NCBI GenBank assembly: GCA_001803235.1
Contig: MHBL01000045.1
Span: forward strand, 1-38,734
Origin: Lentisphaerae bacterium RIFOXYA12_64_32
GTDB taxonomy: Bacteria; Verrucomicrobiota; Lentisphaeria; Oligosphaerales; YB12-FULL-65-16
Length of the DNA stretch: 38,734 bases
Direction of reading: 5' to 3'
Shown here: piece after piece, positions 1 to 7,282 of the stretch
Layout of the letters: each line of letters starts with the position of its first letter
Numbering within the stretch: position 1 is the stretch's first letter
Notes under the pieces: generated by a model
Database searches by the model: none
Seen by the model: the letters and a program-made list of their open reading frames with translations, nothing else
What the model was told of the DNA's origin: nothing
Translations under genes and position numbers: made by a program

Positions 1-2576
1 AAGCTGTCCGTGGTCGTCAGACTGCCGTCGTGCGTGTACGAGAACGAGCCGTTCGCGTTCACGGTCACGATGCCGTGCACCGGGTCGGTTACCTTGAGCG
101 CGGTCAGCGTGCTGCCCTCCGCGTCCGTGTCGTTGCCCAGCACGCCCGGCAGCACCGGGCTCAGGGTTCCGGCCTGGGCCACCGTGTAGGCGTCGTTCAC
201 CGCCACCGGCGCCTGGTTCACCGCCGTCACCGTGATGGTCACGGTCGCGATGTTGCTGTCCAGCGCTCCGTCGTTCGCCTTGTACGTGAAGCTGTCGGTG
301 ATCGTCAGGCTGTTGTCGTGGATGTAGGTGAACGCGCCGTTCGCGCTCAGCGACAGCGTCCCGTGCAGCGGGTCGGTCAGCTTGACCGCGGTCAGCGCGC
401 CGCCCTCGGGATCGGTGTCGTTGACCAGGATGCCGGGCGCCGCCGGGCTCACGGTCCCGCCCTGGGCCACTGCATAGGCGTCGTTGACCGCCACCGGCGC
501 GTCGTTGACCGCCGTCACGGTAATGCTTACGGTCGCGATGTTGCTGTCCAGCACCCCGTCGCTCGCCTTGTAGGTGAAGCTGTCGCTGGTCGTCTCGCTG
601 CCGTTGTGCACGTAGGTGAATGAACCGTTCGCATTCAGCGTCAGCGTGCCGCGTGCCACGCCGGTCACCAGCGCCGCGGTCAACGGGCTGCCCTCCGCAT
701 CCGTGTCGTTGCCCAGCACGCCCGGCGCCGCCGGGCTCAGGGTCCCGCCCTCGGCCACCGTGTAGGCGTCGTTCACCGCCACCGGTGCGTCGTTGACCGG
801 CGTCACGGTGATGGTCACGGTCGCGATGTTGCTGTCCAGAGCCCCGTCGTTCGCCTTGTAGGTGAAGCTGTCGGGAATGGTCTCGCCGCCGTTGTGGATG
901 TAGGTGAACGAGCCGTCGGCATGAAACACCAGCGAACCGTGCGCCGCGCCGCTCACGAGCACCGCGCTCAGCGGGTCGCTCTCCGGGTCCGTGTCGTTGC
1001 CCAGCACGCCCGGCGCCACCGGGCTCAGGGTCCCGCCCTCGGCCACGGTATAGGCGTCGGCCACCGCCAGCGGCGCGTCGTTGACCGGGATCACGGTGAG
1101 CGAGACGGTCGCGATGTTGCTGTCCAGCGACCCGTCGTTCGCCTTGTAGGTGAAGCCATCGCTCGTGGTCTCGCTGCCGTCATGGACGTAAGTGAACGAA
1201 CCGTCGGCATTCAGCGTCAGCGCGCCGTGCGCCACGCCGGCGACGAGCACGGCGCTAAGGGCGGGGCCGTCCACGTCCGTGTCGTTGGCGAGCAGGCCAG
1301 GCGCCACCGGGCTGAGGGTCCCGGCCTCGGCGACCGCATAGGCGTCGTTGACCGCCACCGGGGCGTCGTTCACTGCCGTCACATTGACCGTCATCGTGTT
1401 CGGCGTCGGGTCCAGGTCAACCCCGCCGTTCAAAGTGCCGCCGTCGTCTTGCACCTGGAACGTGAAGCTCGCGTACGCCGCCCCGTTCGCGTTCGCCACC
1501 GGCGTGAACGCCAGGGTCGGGAGGTCCGCCACCGCCACCACATCCCCGGCGTTCACCATCAAAAAGCCCAGTTTCAGACTGCCGGCCAATGGTACCGTCG
1601 TGATCTTCACCGCCAGCAACGTGTTTGGCGCCGGCGCATCGTTCAGGTCGGTGAACCCGAAGTCGCTCGCCGCAAACACGAACGCGGTATCTTCGTTCGT
1701 CGTCACCGTATTGTCCGTTCCATCCGGTGCGCTGTTCGGTGGCGGCAGACTGACGCTCGTGCCGTTGAATGTAACCTGGCCGCTGCGTGCCAAGGCTCGG
1801 CCTTCCAACCCTGATGTGGCATTCATCGTGATGGATGCTTCAGCCATCATGGTCCCCTTGAAGTTGCAGGAGATTCCAAGAGTCGCAGAAGAGCCGATCT
1901 GCCAGAAAACATTTCTGGCCTGTGCGCCGCTGGCCAGGATAACACTGATGCTGTCGCCCACTGTCAGTGAAGTTGCTATCTGGAAGATCCAGACATCATT
2001 TGGACCACCCGTACCCGTGAGCGTGAGATCACCGGTTGTTATCTTAGCCGTGCCCGTGAATTTGTAGAGGCCAGGGCCGAGGTCCAGCGTACCGATCTCC
2101 CCGGCTCCGGGATCCACGGCAGTCGGCAGTGTTCGGTTAAACGCATCGATGTACGCCGCGGTCAAAGCATCTTTAGCTAGCCCTAACAGTCCAGAATCAA
2201 CCACAACCTCCCCCGGAACATCAGGAGGCCCACCGCTGTCTACCTTATAGATTACACCATTCACTTGGGCGTTGGTCACACCCATGGAAACTCCTCCGCC
2301 TGGGCTGAGTCCGACATCCCCACTAACGATGGTGGAACCTGCACCTACTGTGATCGCCGAACCGCCCAGAATCGTGAAATTGGCAGCCGATCCCAGGTCG
2401 ACTGCCGTCGGACCTGCCGCGGACACCGTCCAACCGGGGAGCATCACGGCCACCGCCATGACCAGGCCCATGAGGGTCCGTTTCGGTCCGTTCACGCCAA
2501 GTGACCGTGGCGCGTGTGCATGCATCGAACCTCTCACTTTCTCGTGTTGGGGCGTATCGCCATATGCGTTTCGCAT
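1..2576 (-). CDS. DUF3494 (ice-binding-like) secreted protein with cadherin-like repeats, 3' end outside window
   Basis: Predicted secreted surface protein or adhesin; about 858 codons are visible and the reading frame stays open to base 1. Start ATG 2574-2576 follows a GAGAGG ribosome site and gives MRNAYGDTPQHEK; the paralogue starting at 37329 begins with the similar MSNVYEDTLQQEK, which supports both starts. A hydrophobic signal segment (LMGLVMAVAVML) follows a 30-residue N-terminal extension. The next ~220 residues are a DUF3494 domain: VDLGSAANFTILGG, a SGDVGLSPGG turn, LDLGPGLYKFTGTAKI, DVWIFQIATSL, ARNVFWQIGSSATL and SITMNATSGLEGRALA. After this come cadherin/VCBS-like units with APGVLGNDTD and SFTYKANDG motifs. 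They repeat with an exact 288-bp period (96 residues) from 1336 down to 184 and continue off the edge. DUF3494 includes true ice-binding proteins but is more widely an adhesin module, so ice binding is not claimed. A three-part promoter lies upstream (2723-2791). Confidence 0.9.
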   Translation of the reverse strand, partial: MRNAYGDTPQHEKVRGSMHAHAPRSLGVNGPKRTLMGLVMAVAVMLPGWTVSAAGPTAVDLGSAANFTILGGSAITVGAGSTIVSGDVGLSPGGGVSMGVTNAQVNGVIYKVDSGGPPDVPGEVVVDSGLLGLAKDALTAAYIDAFNRTLPTAVDPGAGEIGTLDLGPGLYKFTGTAKITTGDLTLTGTGGPNDVWIFQIATSLTVGDSISVILASGAQARNVFWQIGSSATLGISCNFKGTMMAEASITMNATSGLEGRALARSGQVTFNGTSVSLPPPNSAPDGTDNTVTTNEDTAFVFAASDFGFTDLNDAPAPNTLLAVKITTVPLAGSLKLGFLMVNAGDVVAVADLPTLAFTPVANANGAAYASFTFQVQDDGGTLNGGVDLDPTPNTMTVNVTAVNDAPVAVNDAYAVAEAGTLSPVAPGLLANDTDVDGPALSAVLVAGVAHGALTLNADGSFTYVHDGSETTSDGFTYKANDGSLDSNIATVSLTVIPVNDAPLAVADAYTVAEGGTLSPVAPGVLGNDTDPESDPLSAVLVSGAAHGSLVFHADGSFTYIHNGGETIPDSFTYKANDGALDSNIATVTITVTPVNDAPVAVNDAYTVAEGGTLSPAAPGVLGNDTDAEGSPLTAALVTGVARGTLTLNANGSFTYVHNGSETTSDSFTYKASDGVLDSNIATVSITVTAVNDAPVAVNDAYAVAQGGTVSPAAPGILVNDTDPEGGALTAVKLTDPLHGTLSLSANGAFTYIHDNSLTITDSFTYKANDGALDSNIATVTITVTAVNQAPVAVNDAYTVAQAGTLSPVLPGVLGNDTDAEGSTLTALKVTDPVHGIVTVNANGSFSYTHDGSLTTTDS
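184..1624 (-). repeat. Tandem 288-bp (96-residue) cadherin-like repeats
   Basis: A marker at the start of each unit (plus-strand pattern G(T/C)(G/A)TAGGCGTCG) occurs at 184, 472, 760, 1048 and 1336, exactly 288 bp apart. Each unit encodes the pattern DAYTVAEGGTLSP, then GVLGNDTD, then HGTLTLNADGSFTY, then SFTYKANDG and ATVTITVTAVN. Units differ by scattered substitutions with no length change, as expected of expansion and homogenisation by recombination. The array continues past the left end, so the copy number is unknown. Confidence 0.85.
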
Positions 2577-2722
2577 TTTCTGGTTCCTCTCGGTTTGGCA
2601 CTTCACCTTGTCGAAACGGCTCCCCGTGGCCTTGCGTCTGCCTCCCGGCGAGGGCGATGTTGTTCGGTACTCATGCCATCACTCCCCTCGATCTGTCCGG
2701 TATTCGGCCCTCTATTATGAAG

Positions 2723-2791
2723 ACTATAGGGCGCCGCTGGGCCGCTTGTTATGGGGTGAAACCCTACCTCTCTATGGGGTGTAACCCTACC
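2723..2791 (-). promoter_or_regulatory. Activator-type promoter with two 23-bp-spaced boxes (surface-protein promoter copy 1)
   Basis: On the plus strand two boxes lie at 2750-2768 (TATGGGGTGAAACCCTACC) and 2773-2791 (TATGGGGTGTAACCCTACC), 23 bp apart. Exactly 20 bp separates the inner box from ACTATAG at 2723-2729, which read on the minus strand is a TATAGT -10 element. Each box is an imperfect inverted repeat (GGGT/ACCC around GAA). No consensus -35 is visible, which suits an activator-dependent promoter. The same layout occurs at 9482-9550 and 37516-37607. It would drive the DUF3494 gene starting at 2576, leaving a leader of about 140 nt. The boxes overlap the last codons of the upstream membrane-protein gene. 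Confidence 0.75.
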
Positions 2792-3957
2792 CGTGTATCC
2801 CCGTCCGAGGGGTGGAGTGATATGGCACCCATGCATAGCGCCAGCCCGGTCTTCTCGACCGCCCGTGCGGCAACGTCCTTTGTCGCCGCCGTTTCAGCCG
2901 CTGTTCGGCTGCGCCAGATTTCCAGAAGCACCGTGGTGATCGTGAGAACCACGGGCCCCATGATGAACCCGGCCGAACCAAACAGAATCACGCCCCCGAT
3001 GATCGAGATGGAGGCGTGGACGGTGTGAAGTTGCAGTCGATTCCCAACCAGGATGGGACGAAGCACGTTGTCGATGGTACCTACGACAAGCATGCCCCAC
3101 ACGGCAAGGATCAGGGCTTTCTCCCAACTGCCATCCAACGCCAGAAAGAGGGCCGCCGGCATCCAAACCACAAAGGTGCCCAACACCGGCACCACCGCCA
3201 CTAAGGCCATCACCACTCCCCAGAGCAACGGCGCCGGCAGGCCCAACCACCAGAACATCAGTCCGCCCAACAGGCCCTGCACAGCGGCGACGGCCAGCGT
3301 TCCGTGGATCGCGGCAAAAATGGTATCGCCGACCCGGCCCAACAGCCGGTCCATTTCTACTTCCGAGAGTGGCAACAGAGACCGGAGCGACTGGAGCGCT
3401 TCACGACGGTCGCGGAGAAAAAAGAAAAGCAGATAGAAGGTCAGAAGAAGTCCAATTACCTCAACCAGGGAGCCCTTGACGAACGAAGCGCCGGTGGTGG
3501 TCATCCAGATGGCGACCGTCTTGAGGATTCCCGGCAAGTTCTGCCGCTCCAGCCAGTCGGCGAGAGGCGCCAGGCGCGGGTGGGCTTCGAGGGCGTGCCG
3601 CCATTCGCCGGACTCGACCTTCGTCGTGATGAGTTCCGCGCCGTTCGCTGCCTCCTGGACGAGCCGTTGCCCCACGAACGTCGCCAACCCGAGCACGACC
3701 ACGCCGATCACCAGGACGGAAATGGCCGCCGCCAGGTTCGGGCGCTTTACTTTCGACTCGACCCACCGTTGGAACGGGGTGAACATGACCGCCAGCGCCA
3801 GGGCCCAAACCAACGCCGGCAAGAAGGGCAGGGCCAGCCGGTAACAGAGATAGATTCCGAGGGCCGTCGCCGCCGTCAGCACGAGCGTACGGCTGTGGCG
3901 GCGAGACCCCAAACCGTCCGGGACGGGAGCGGTCGTCGGTTGCATTTCGCGTTCCAT
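2764..3957 (-). CDS. AI-2E family transporter-like membrane protein
   Basis: Integral inner-membrane protein of about 397 residues, the usual size for the AI-2E/PerM family (PF01594). Members are implicated in autoinducer-2 export or Na+/H+ exchange, but most are uncharacterised. Visible features are a paired N-terminal helix (LVLTAATALGIYLCYRLALPFLPALVWALALAV split across two segments), a soluble region around WLERQNLPG, then LLLTFYLLFFFLRDR, a GLLGGLMFWWLGLPAPLLWG helix pair, the family-typical VPVLGTFVVWMPAA, and VDNVLRP-like TIDNVLRPILVG. The frame is open back to 4056, but the extra residues are arginine-rich and would overlap the preceding gene; ATG 3957 (or 3945, which has GGAA upstream) fits better. 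It is third in an operon, 22 bp after the lipoprotein gene. Its last residues (VGLHPIER) are encoded by the promoter boxes of the next gene. Confidence 0.85.
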   Translation of the reverse strand: MEREMQPTTAPVPDGLGSRRHSRTLVLTAATALGIYLCYRLALPFLPALVWALALAVMFTPFQRWVESKVKRPNLAAAISVLVIGVVVLGLATFVGQRLVQEAANGAELITTKVESGEWRHALEAHPRLAPLADWLERQNLPGILKTVAIWMTTTGASFVKGSLVEVIGLLLTFYLLFFFLRDRREALQSLRSLLPLSEVEMDRLLGRVGDTIFAAIHGTLAVAAVQGLLGGLMFWWLGLPAPLLWGVVMALVAVVPVLGTFVVWMPAALFLALDGSWEKALILAVWGMLVVGTIDNVLRPILVGNRLQLHTVHASISIIGGVILFGSAGFIMGPVVLTITTVLLEIWRSRTAAETAATKDVAARAVEKTGLALCMGAISLHPSDGDTRVGLHPIER

Positions 3958-3979
3958 GGCCAGATTGAGAGACACCACG

Positions 3980-4714
3980 CTAGCGCTTCCACACAAAGCA
4001 CCACACCACGCCGCCCCACGCGGCCTCGCAGCCGTCCAGAGCGGAATCCAAGCCAACGCTCACTTTGTGAAAGACATGGACATAGAGCGCGATCGCGCCG
4101 TTCTGCGTCCAGTCCACGCCGCGGTTCACCGGCACGGTCACAACCAGAGGGATGAACGGACCCCGCCAGGGCGCAACATAGCCGGCAGCGGTATTAACCT
4201 CGCCCAGGGTTTCCTGCCCCCAATCGGTCAGGTAGACCACTCGCGTGAACACGAAATACGATACTGGATCAGTGGGGGCCCAGGCGATCTTGGTGGCGCC
4301 GCTCAGCAGGGTGGTCTTCTCGATCCCCACCGCGGAGAACAAGCCGTCCACGATGCGCACCGGCGCGCAGTCCGGCAGTTGTGCATAACGGTTCTTGATC
4401 CACTCGATACTGTTCTCCACGGGGCGATGCTGGGGCCCCGGCGTCAGACCGTCAACCCCCAGGTCAACCCAGTGCACGACTTCCCCTTCCGTGAGCCCGA
4501 CGAGGTTGTCCTTGATCTGATGCGCGTCCCAGAAGGACTCGGAATCGTGGACCAGGATGTAAGCAGGGTATTTGACCACACGCACGTCGCCGGTTTCCGC
4601 CGAGCCAACGACGAGCGGCTGCGGACGCACGACCGAGACGCAGCCCATGCCGCCCAGCGGAAGTAGGGTCGCGATCACCATCCAGCACCAGGTTGACAGG
4701 CTCCTGTGTTTCAT
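3980..4714 (-). CDS. Hypothetical lipoprotein
   Basis: A 244-residue predicted lipoprotein. ATG 4714 follows GGGAGGGACTCCA, a good ribosome site, and its ATG overlaps the TGA of the preceding phosphodiesterase-like gene (ATGA), so translation is probably coupled. The N-terminus (MKHRSL, then a hydrophobic stretch ending LPLGGMGC) reads as a lipoprotein signal with Cys at about residue 25. The mature part has no motif I recognise. It has a balanced soluble composition with several aromatic beta-like stretches (SYFVFTRVVYLTDWG, FIPLVVTVPVNRGVDW) and a cysteine pair late in the chain. Position in the operon suggests an envelope role alongside the AP-superfamily enzyme and the AI-2E-like protein. 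No function is assigned. Confidence 0.75.
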   Translation of the reverse strand: MKHRSLSTWCWMVIATLLPLGGMGCVSVVRPQPLVVGSAETGDVRVVKYPAYILVHDSESFWDAHQIKDNLVGLTEGEVVHWVDLGVDGLTPGPQHRPVENSIEWIKNRYAQLPDCAPVRIVDGLFSAVGIEKTTLLSGATKIAWAPTDPVSYFVFTRVVYLTDWGQETLGEVNTAAGYVAPWRGPFIPLVVTVPVNRGVDWTQNGAIALYVHVFHKVSVGLDSALDGCEAAWGGVVWCFVWKR

Positions 4715-7107
4715 TGGAGTCCCTCCCATATCTCCCGGATTGGGCGGCCGTCCATCCCGGTACTGTTCGGGTCTTTGCCCGCCATCTGAAGGACAGTCGG
4801 CATGAGGTCCATTATCCGGTGCGGCGTTTCAATGATCACGCCTTTCCGGATTCCCGGTCCGGAGACAAAGAGGCAGTGGTTGGTCGCCTCGCGGAAGGCC
4901 ATGCCGTGCCGGCTGCCGATGGTGGCCTCATTCCGGTTTTCCAGGTTGATCTTCGGCTCGAAGACCCAGCCCTTGCTGGCAAACAGCAGGATGTCCGGCT
5001 GAGAGGGCACGGGCGAGTCCTTGGTCACCGGGCCGTCCCAGCGAAAGTAAAGGTTCAGGGTGTCCACGCACCCGGGGTATTCCGTTCTGTAGGTGGCCTG
5101 CAGCCACTCCGTGCCGGTGTGATAGCTCTCCATCCAGTGCGGCACGTTGCGGACTTCCTTGCGGAATGCCGCGCTGTCCAGGTAGCCCAGCGGGTCGCCG
5201 CTGGTGATCGGCTCCAGCGGCTGGCCAAGCGCGTGGTGACGCACCGGTTCGTACTTGAACTCAAAGACGCCGTCGGCGTTGCGGCGCGCGTGGATCAGCG
5301 CCTGGCGATCCATAGTCTTGTAGATCAGGACGGTATCGGCGTCCACCTTCGCCACGGCAAAATCCACGGGCCGCTTCGTGGTGTCCGGCAGCGGCCAGCG
5401 ACCCTTTGAACTGTACTCGGCAAAGAGCTCCACGACATTCACCCGGCTTTCGTCCGCCAAGCTGTAGTGGGTCAATTGCTCGTAGGTACTGGGGATGGAA
5501 AGGTCGTCCGAGTCCACACGCCTCAATGGCAGGAAGATGCCCACGGCGCCGTCGGAGTCGGACACGGCGCCCAGACGGTCCGCCGGCGCGCCAGGGTAGT
5601 TGAACCGGTGCCACATGCCGACCACGTTCATCTGCAAGTAGGCGTGGAAGATCTCGCGCTTCACGTCAAAGCGCTGGTTGACGATGTCATGGCCGCCTAC
5701 GTGGCCGTGATCGGAGACGAGGATGAAGTAGGTCTTCTCGAACCGGTGTCGGATATTGAACCGCTCCACGATCTGGCCAAGGTCTTCATCCATGCGGGCG
5801 ATGGTCGGACGACAGCCGCCAAACTGCCCGTGCGGGGTGTGCTCGCTGACGACGTCGGTACTCGGCAGCCATACCAGCATCACCTTGACTTTCGGCGAAG
5901 ACGCCAGGTCCACCGCAAAGCGCGTCTGCACCTCGTCCATCTTGTCCTTGATGTTGCTGCTGTAGTTGGCCGTGTTGACGGCACGGTGCAGCCACTCGAC
6001 CATATTCATCTGCAGCACGTTTGCCCGGAGTGGTTGGTACGGCATCGCCCCGGCGCCGAAACTGTCCGGGAAATAGTCATAGATCGTCTTGACCCCGCGC
6101 GCTTTCACCTCGTTGGCAAAGCGCGTGAAGTAGCGGACACTGAGTCCGTTGACGTAGGTGTCGGCCTCGCGGTCGTAGTAGGCCTGCATTTTCACCCCGT
6201 GGCGATTGGAGTAGACGCCGGTGATCATGGATGAGAAGTTGGTTATCGTGAGCGAGGGTTGCACGGCGAAGGAATTGCGCACCCAGGCGCCGTTCTCCAG
6301 GAAGAGTTCGCGGAAGTTCGGCAGATGTCCCCACTCCGCCATCTCCACCGCGACATCAGGGCGCAGGCCGTCCACAAAAATCACGACCACGTTGGCATCG
6401 GGAACGGGCTTCGGTTGCGCCACTGGCTCGGCCGCCGCCGGCGGCGGCGCAGCGGGATTGCCCAGCGCCTCCGTGCGTGTTTCGGCCTCGGTGAAAGCCG
6501 GCTTGGGTTCCGGCGGTTCGGGATAGTCCCGTGATATACGGCAACGAAAGGCGCCGCGGTTGCGTTGCGGCGTCGGGTCGTTGATGCCCAGCCATAGCAT
6601 GCCGGCCTGCGGCGCCACACCCTGGAAGCGCGACCCCACAAAGAAGGGGACGCCGTCCTCGCCTATCCGGCCGATGAGACAGTAGCCGGGATAGCGCCGG
6701 TCATTGTGCAAGCGGTCGGGTTCCAACGGGTAGGGGCCGGTCTCGACATCGAAGAGGTACGTCCCGCGCGCGCTGACCGCCTGCCTCTGGTTGCCCTTGA
6801 CGAGGATCTGCTGCGGGCGCTCGACCTCCTCGATGAGCAACTTCTGCTTGAGATCGAGAGTGACGCCCGTGGAAATCCAGGCTTGATCACCGGGCACGGC
6901 GAAAGCCCCCGGCTCGACGGGCTCCGCGCGGTCCACTGTCGCGCAGCCGCTGCCGGCGAACCCAAGGGCGCCGGCAACGATGACCACAAGGAGGAGGGTC
7001 AATGCCTGGGCAACCATGGGTGTGGGTCGTTCATCAGATCCGCCCCGCCGCGGCGGGATCCGCGCAACCGGGGCGCCAGTCCGACAATGACCGCAGTGCT
7101 CTGCCAT
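4711..7107 (-). CDS. Alkaline phosphatase superfamily (type I phosphodiesterase/nucleotide pyrophosphatase) protein with LecA-like domain
   Basis: A 798-residue membrane-anchored or lipidated protein. ATG 7107 has AAAGGAG 7 nt upstream. Residues 1-30 are hydrophilic and carry a CGHC motif; a membrane segment follows (LTLLLVVIVAGALGFAG) ending in GSGC, a possible lipobox. Residues ~65-195 resemble the PA-IL/LecA galactose-binding fold (ISTGVTLDLKQK, CLIGRIGEDG, MLWLGINDPTPQRNRGAF). A proline/alanine linker leads to the AP-superfamily domain: VVIFVDGLRPD (first metal Asp), SLTITNFSSMITG with the presumed Thr nucleophile, STDVVSEHTPHG (Asp and His ligands), VSDHGHVGGHD, and a late GSRHGM histidine. 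These match the NPP/phosphodiesterase family, which cleaves phosphodiester or phosphonate bonds; the substrate cannot be told. It is first in a three-gene operon with the lipoprotein and the AI-2E-like protein. Confidence 0.85.
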   Translation of the reverse strand: MAEHCGHCRTGAPVARIPPRRGGSDERPTPMVAQALTLLLVVIVAGALGFAGSGCATVDRAEPVEPGAFAVPGDQAWISTGVTLDLKQKLLIEEVERPQQILVKGNQRQAVSARGTYLFDVETGPYPLEPDRLHNDRRYPGYCLIGRIGEDGVPFFVGSRFQGVAPQAGMLWLGINDPTPQRNRGAFRCRISRDYPEPPEPKPAFTEAETRTEALGNPAAPPPAAAEPVAQPKPVPDANVVVIFVDGLRPDVAVEMAEWGHLPNFRELFLENGAWVRNSFAVQPSLTITNFSSMITGVYSNRHGVKMQAYYDREADTYVNGLSVRYFTRFANEVKARGVKTIYDYFPDSFGAGAMPYQPLRANVLQMNMVEWLHRAVNTANYSSNIKDKMDEVQTRFAVDLASSPKVKVMLVWLPSTDVVSEHTPHGQFGGCRPTIARMDEDLGQIVERFNIRHRFEKTYFILVSDHGHVGGHDIVNQRFDVKREIFHAYLQMNVVGMWHRFNYPGAPADRLGAVSDSDGAVGIFLPLRRVDSDDLSIPSTYEQLTHYSLADESRVNVVELFAEYSSKGRWPLPDTTKRPVDFAVAKVDADTVLIYKTMDRQALIHARRNADGVFEFKYEPVRHHALGQPLEPITSGDPLGYLDSAAFRKEVRNVPHWMESYHTGTEWLQATYRTEYPGCVDTLNLYFRWDGPVTKDSPVPSQPDILLFASKGWVFEPKINLENRNEATIGSRHGMAFREATNHCLFVSGPGIRKGVIIETPHRIMDLMPTVLQMAGKDPNSTGMDGRPIREIWEGLQ

Positions 7108-7171
7108 GCTCTTCTCCTTTAGGGTTCTCGTTCGCGGCCATCACCGTTCACCGGACGAATCTCCGCGGTAC

Positions 7172-7223
7172 GCCGCCCGGCCTCCGGGCGGCGCCCCCAG
7201 AAGGCGGGCGGAGGACCGCCCGC
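7172..7223. repeat. Paired strong hairpins (REP-like or terminator)
   Basis: Two perfect palindromes sit back to back in the 175-bp gap between the YXWGXW gene and the phosphodiesterase gene. At 7172-7192 GCCGCCCGG pairs with CCGGGCGGC around a 3-nt loop, and at 7204-7223 GCGGGCGG pairs with CCGCCCGC around AGGA. CCGCGGTAC lies just left of the first, and CGCGGTAC overlaps the end of the second, so the pair looks like one framed unit. No T-run follows on either strand, so it may be an extragenic palindromic repeat rather than an intrinsic terminator. Confidence 0.6.
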
Positions 7224-7282
7224 GGTACTTCGGAAGAGGCCTTCCTCTGAGAAGTAGCATTGTCGCCCCCCCGACGGCTGGC

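Noticed and set aside
30..1814. Long plus-strand open frames rich in Arg, His and Val
   Set aside because: They are antisense to the cadherin-repeat gene, echo its 288-bp period and show no natural protein composition.
3958..4056. Upstream ATG at 4056 for the AI-2E-like protein
   Set aside because: It would overlap the lipoprotein gene by 77 bp and adds a non-hydrophobic Arg/Ala-rich stretch; 3957 or 3945 fits the operon.
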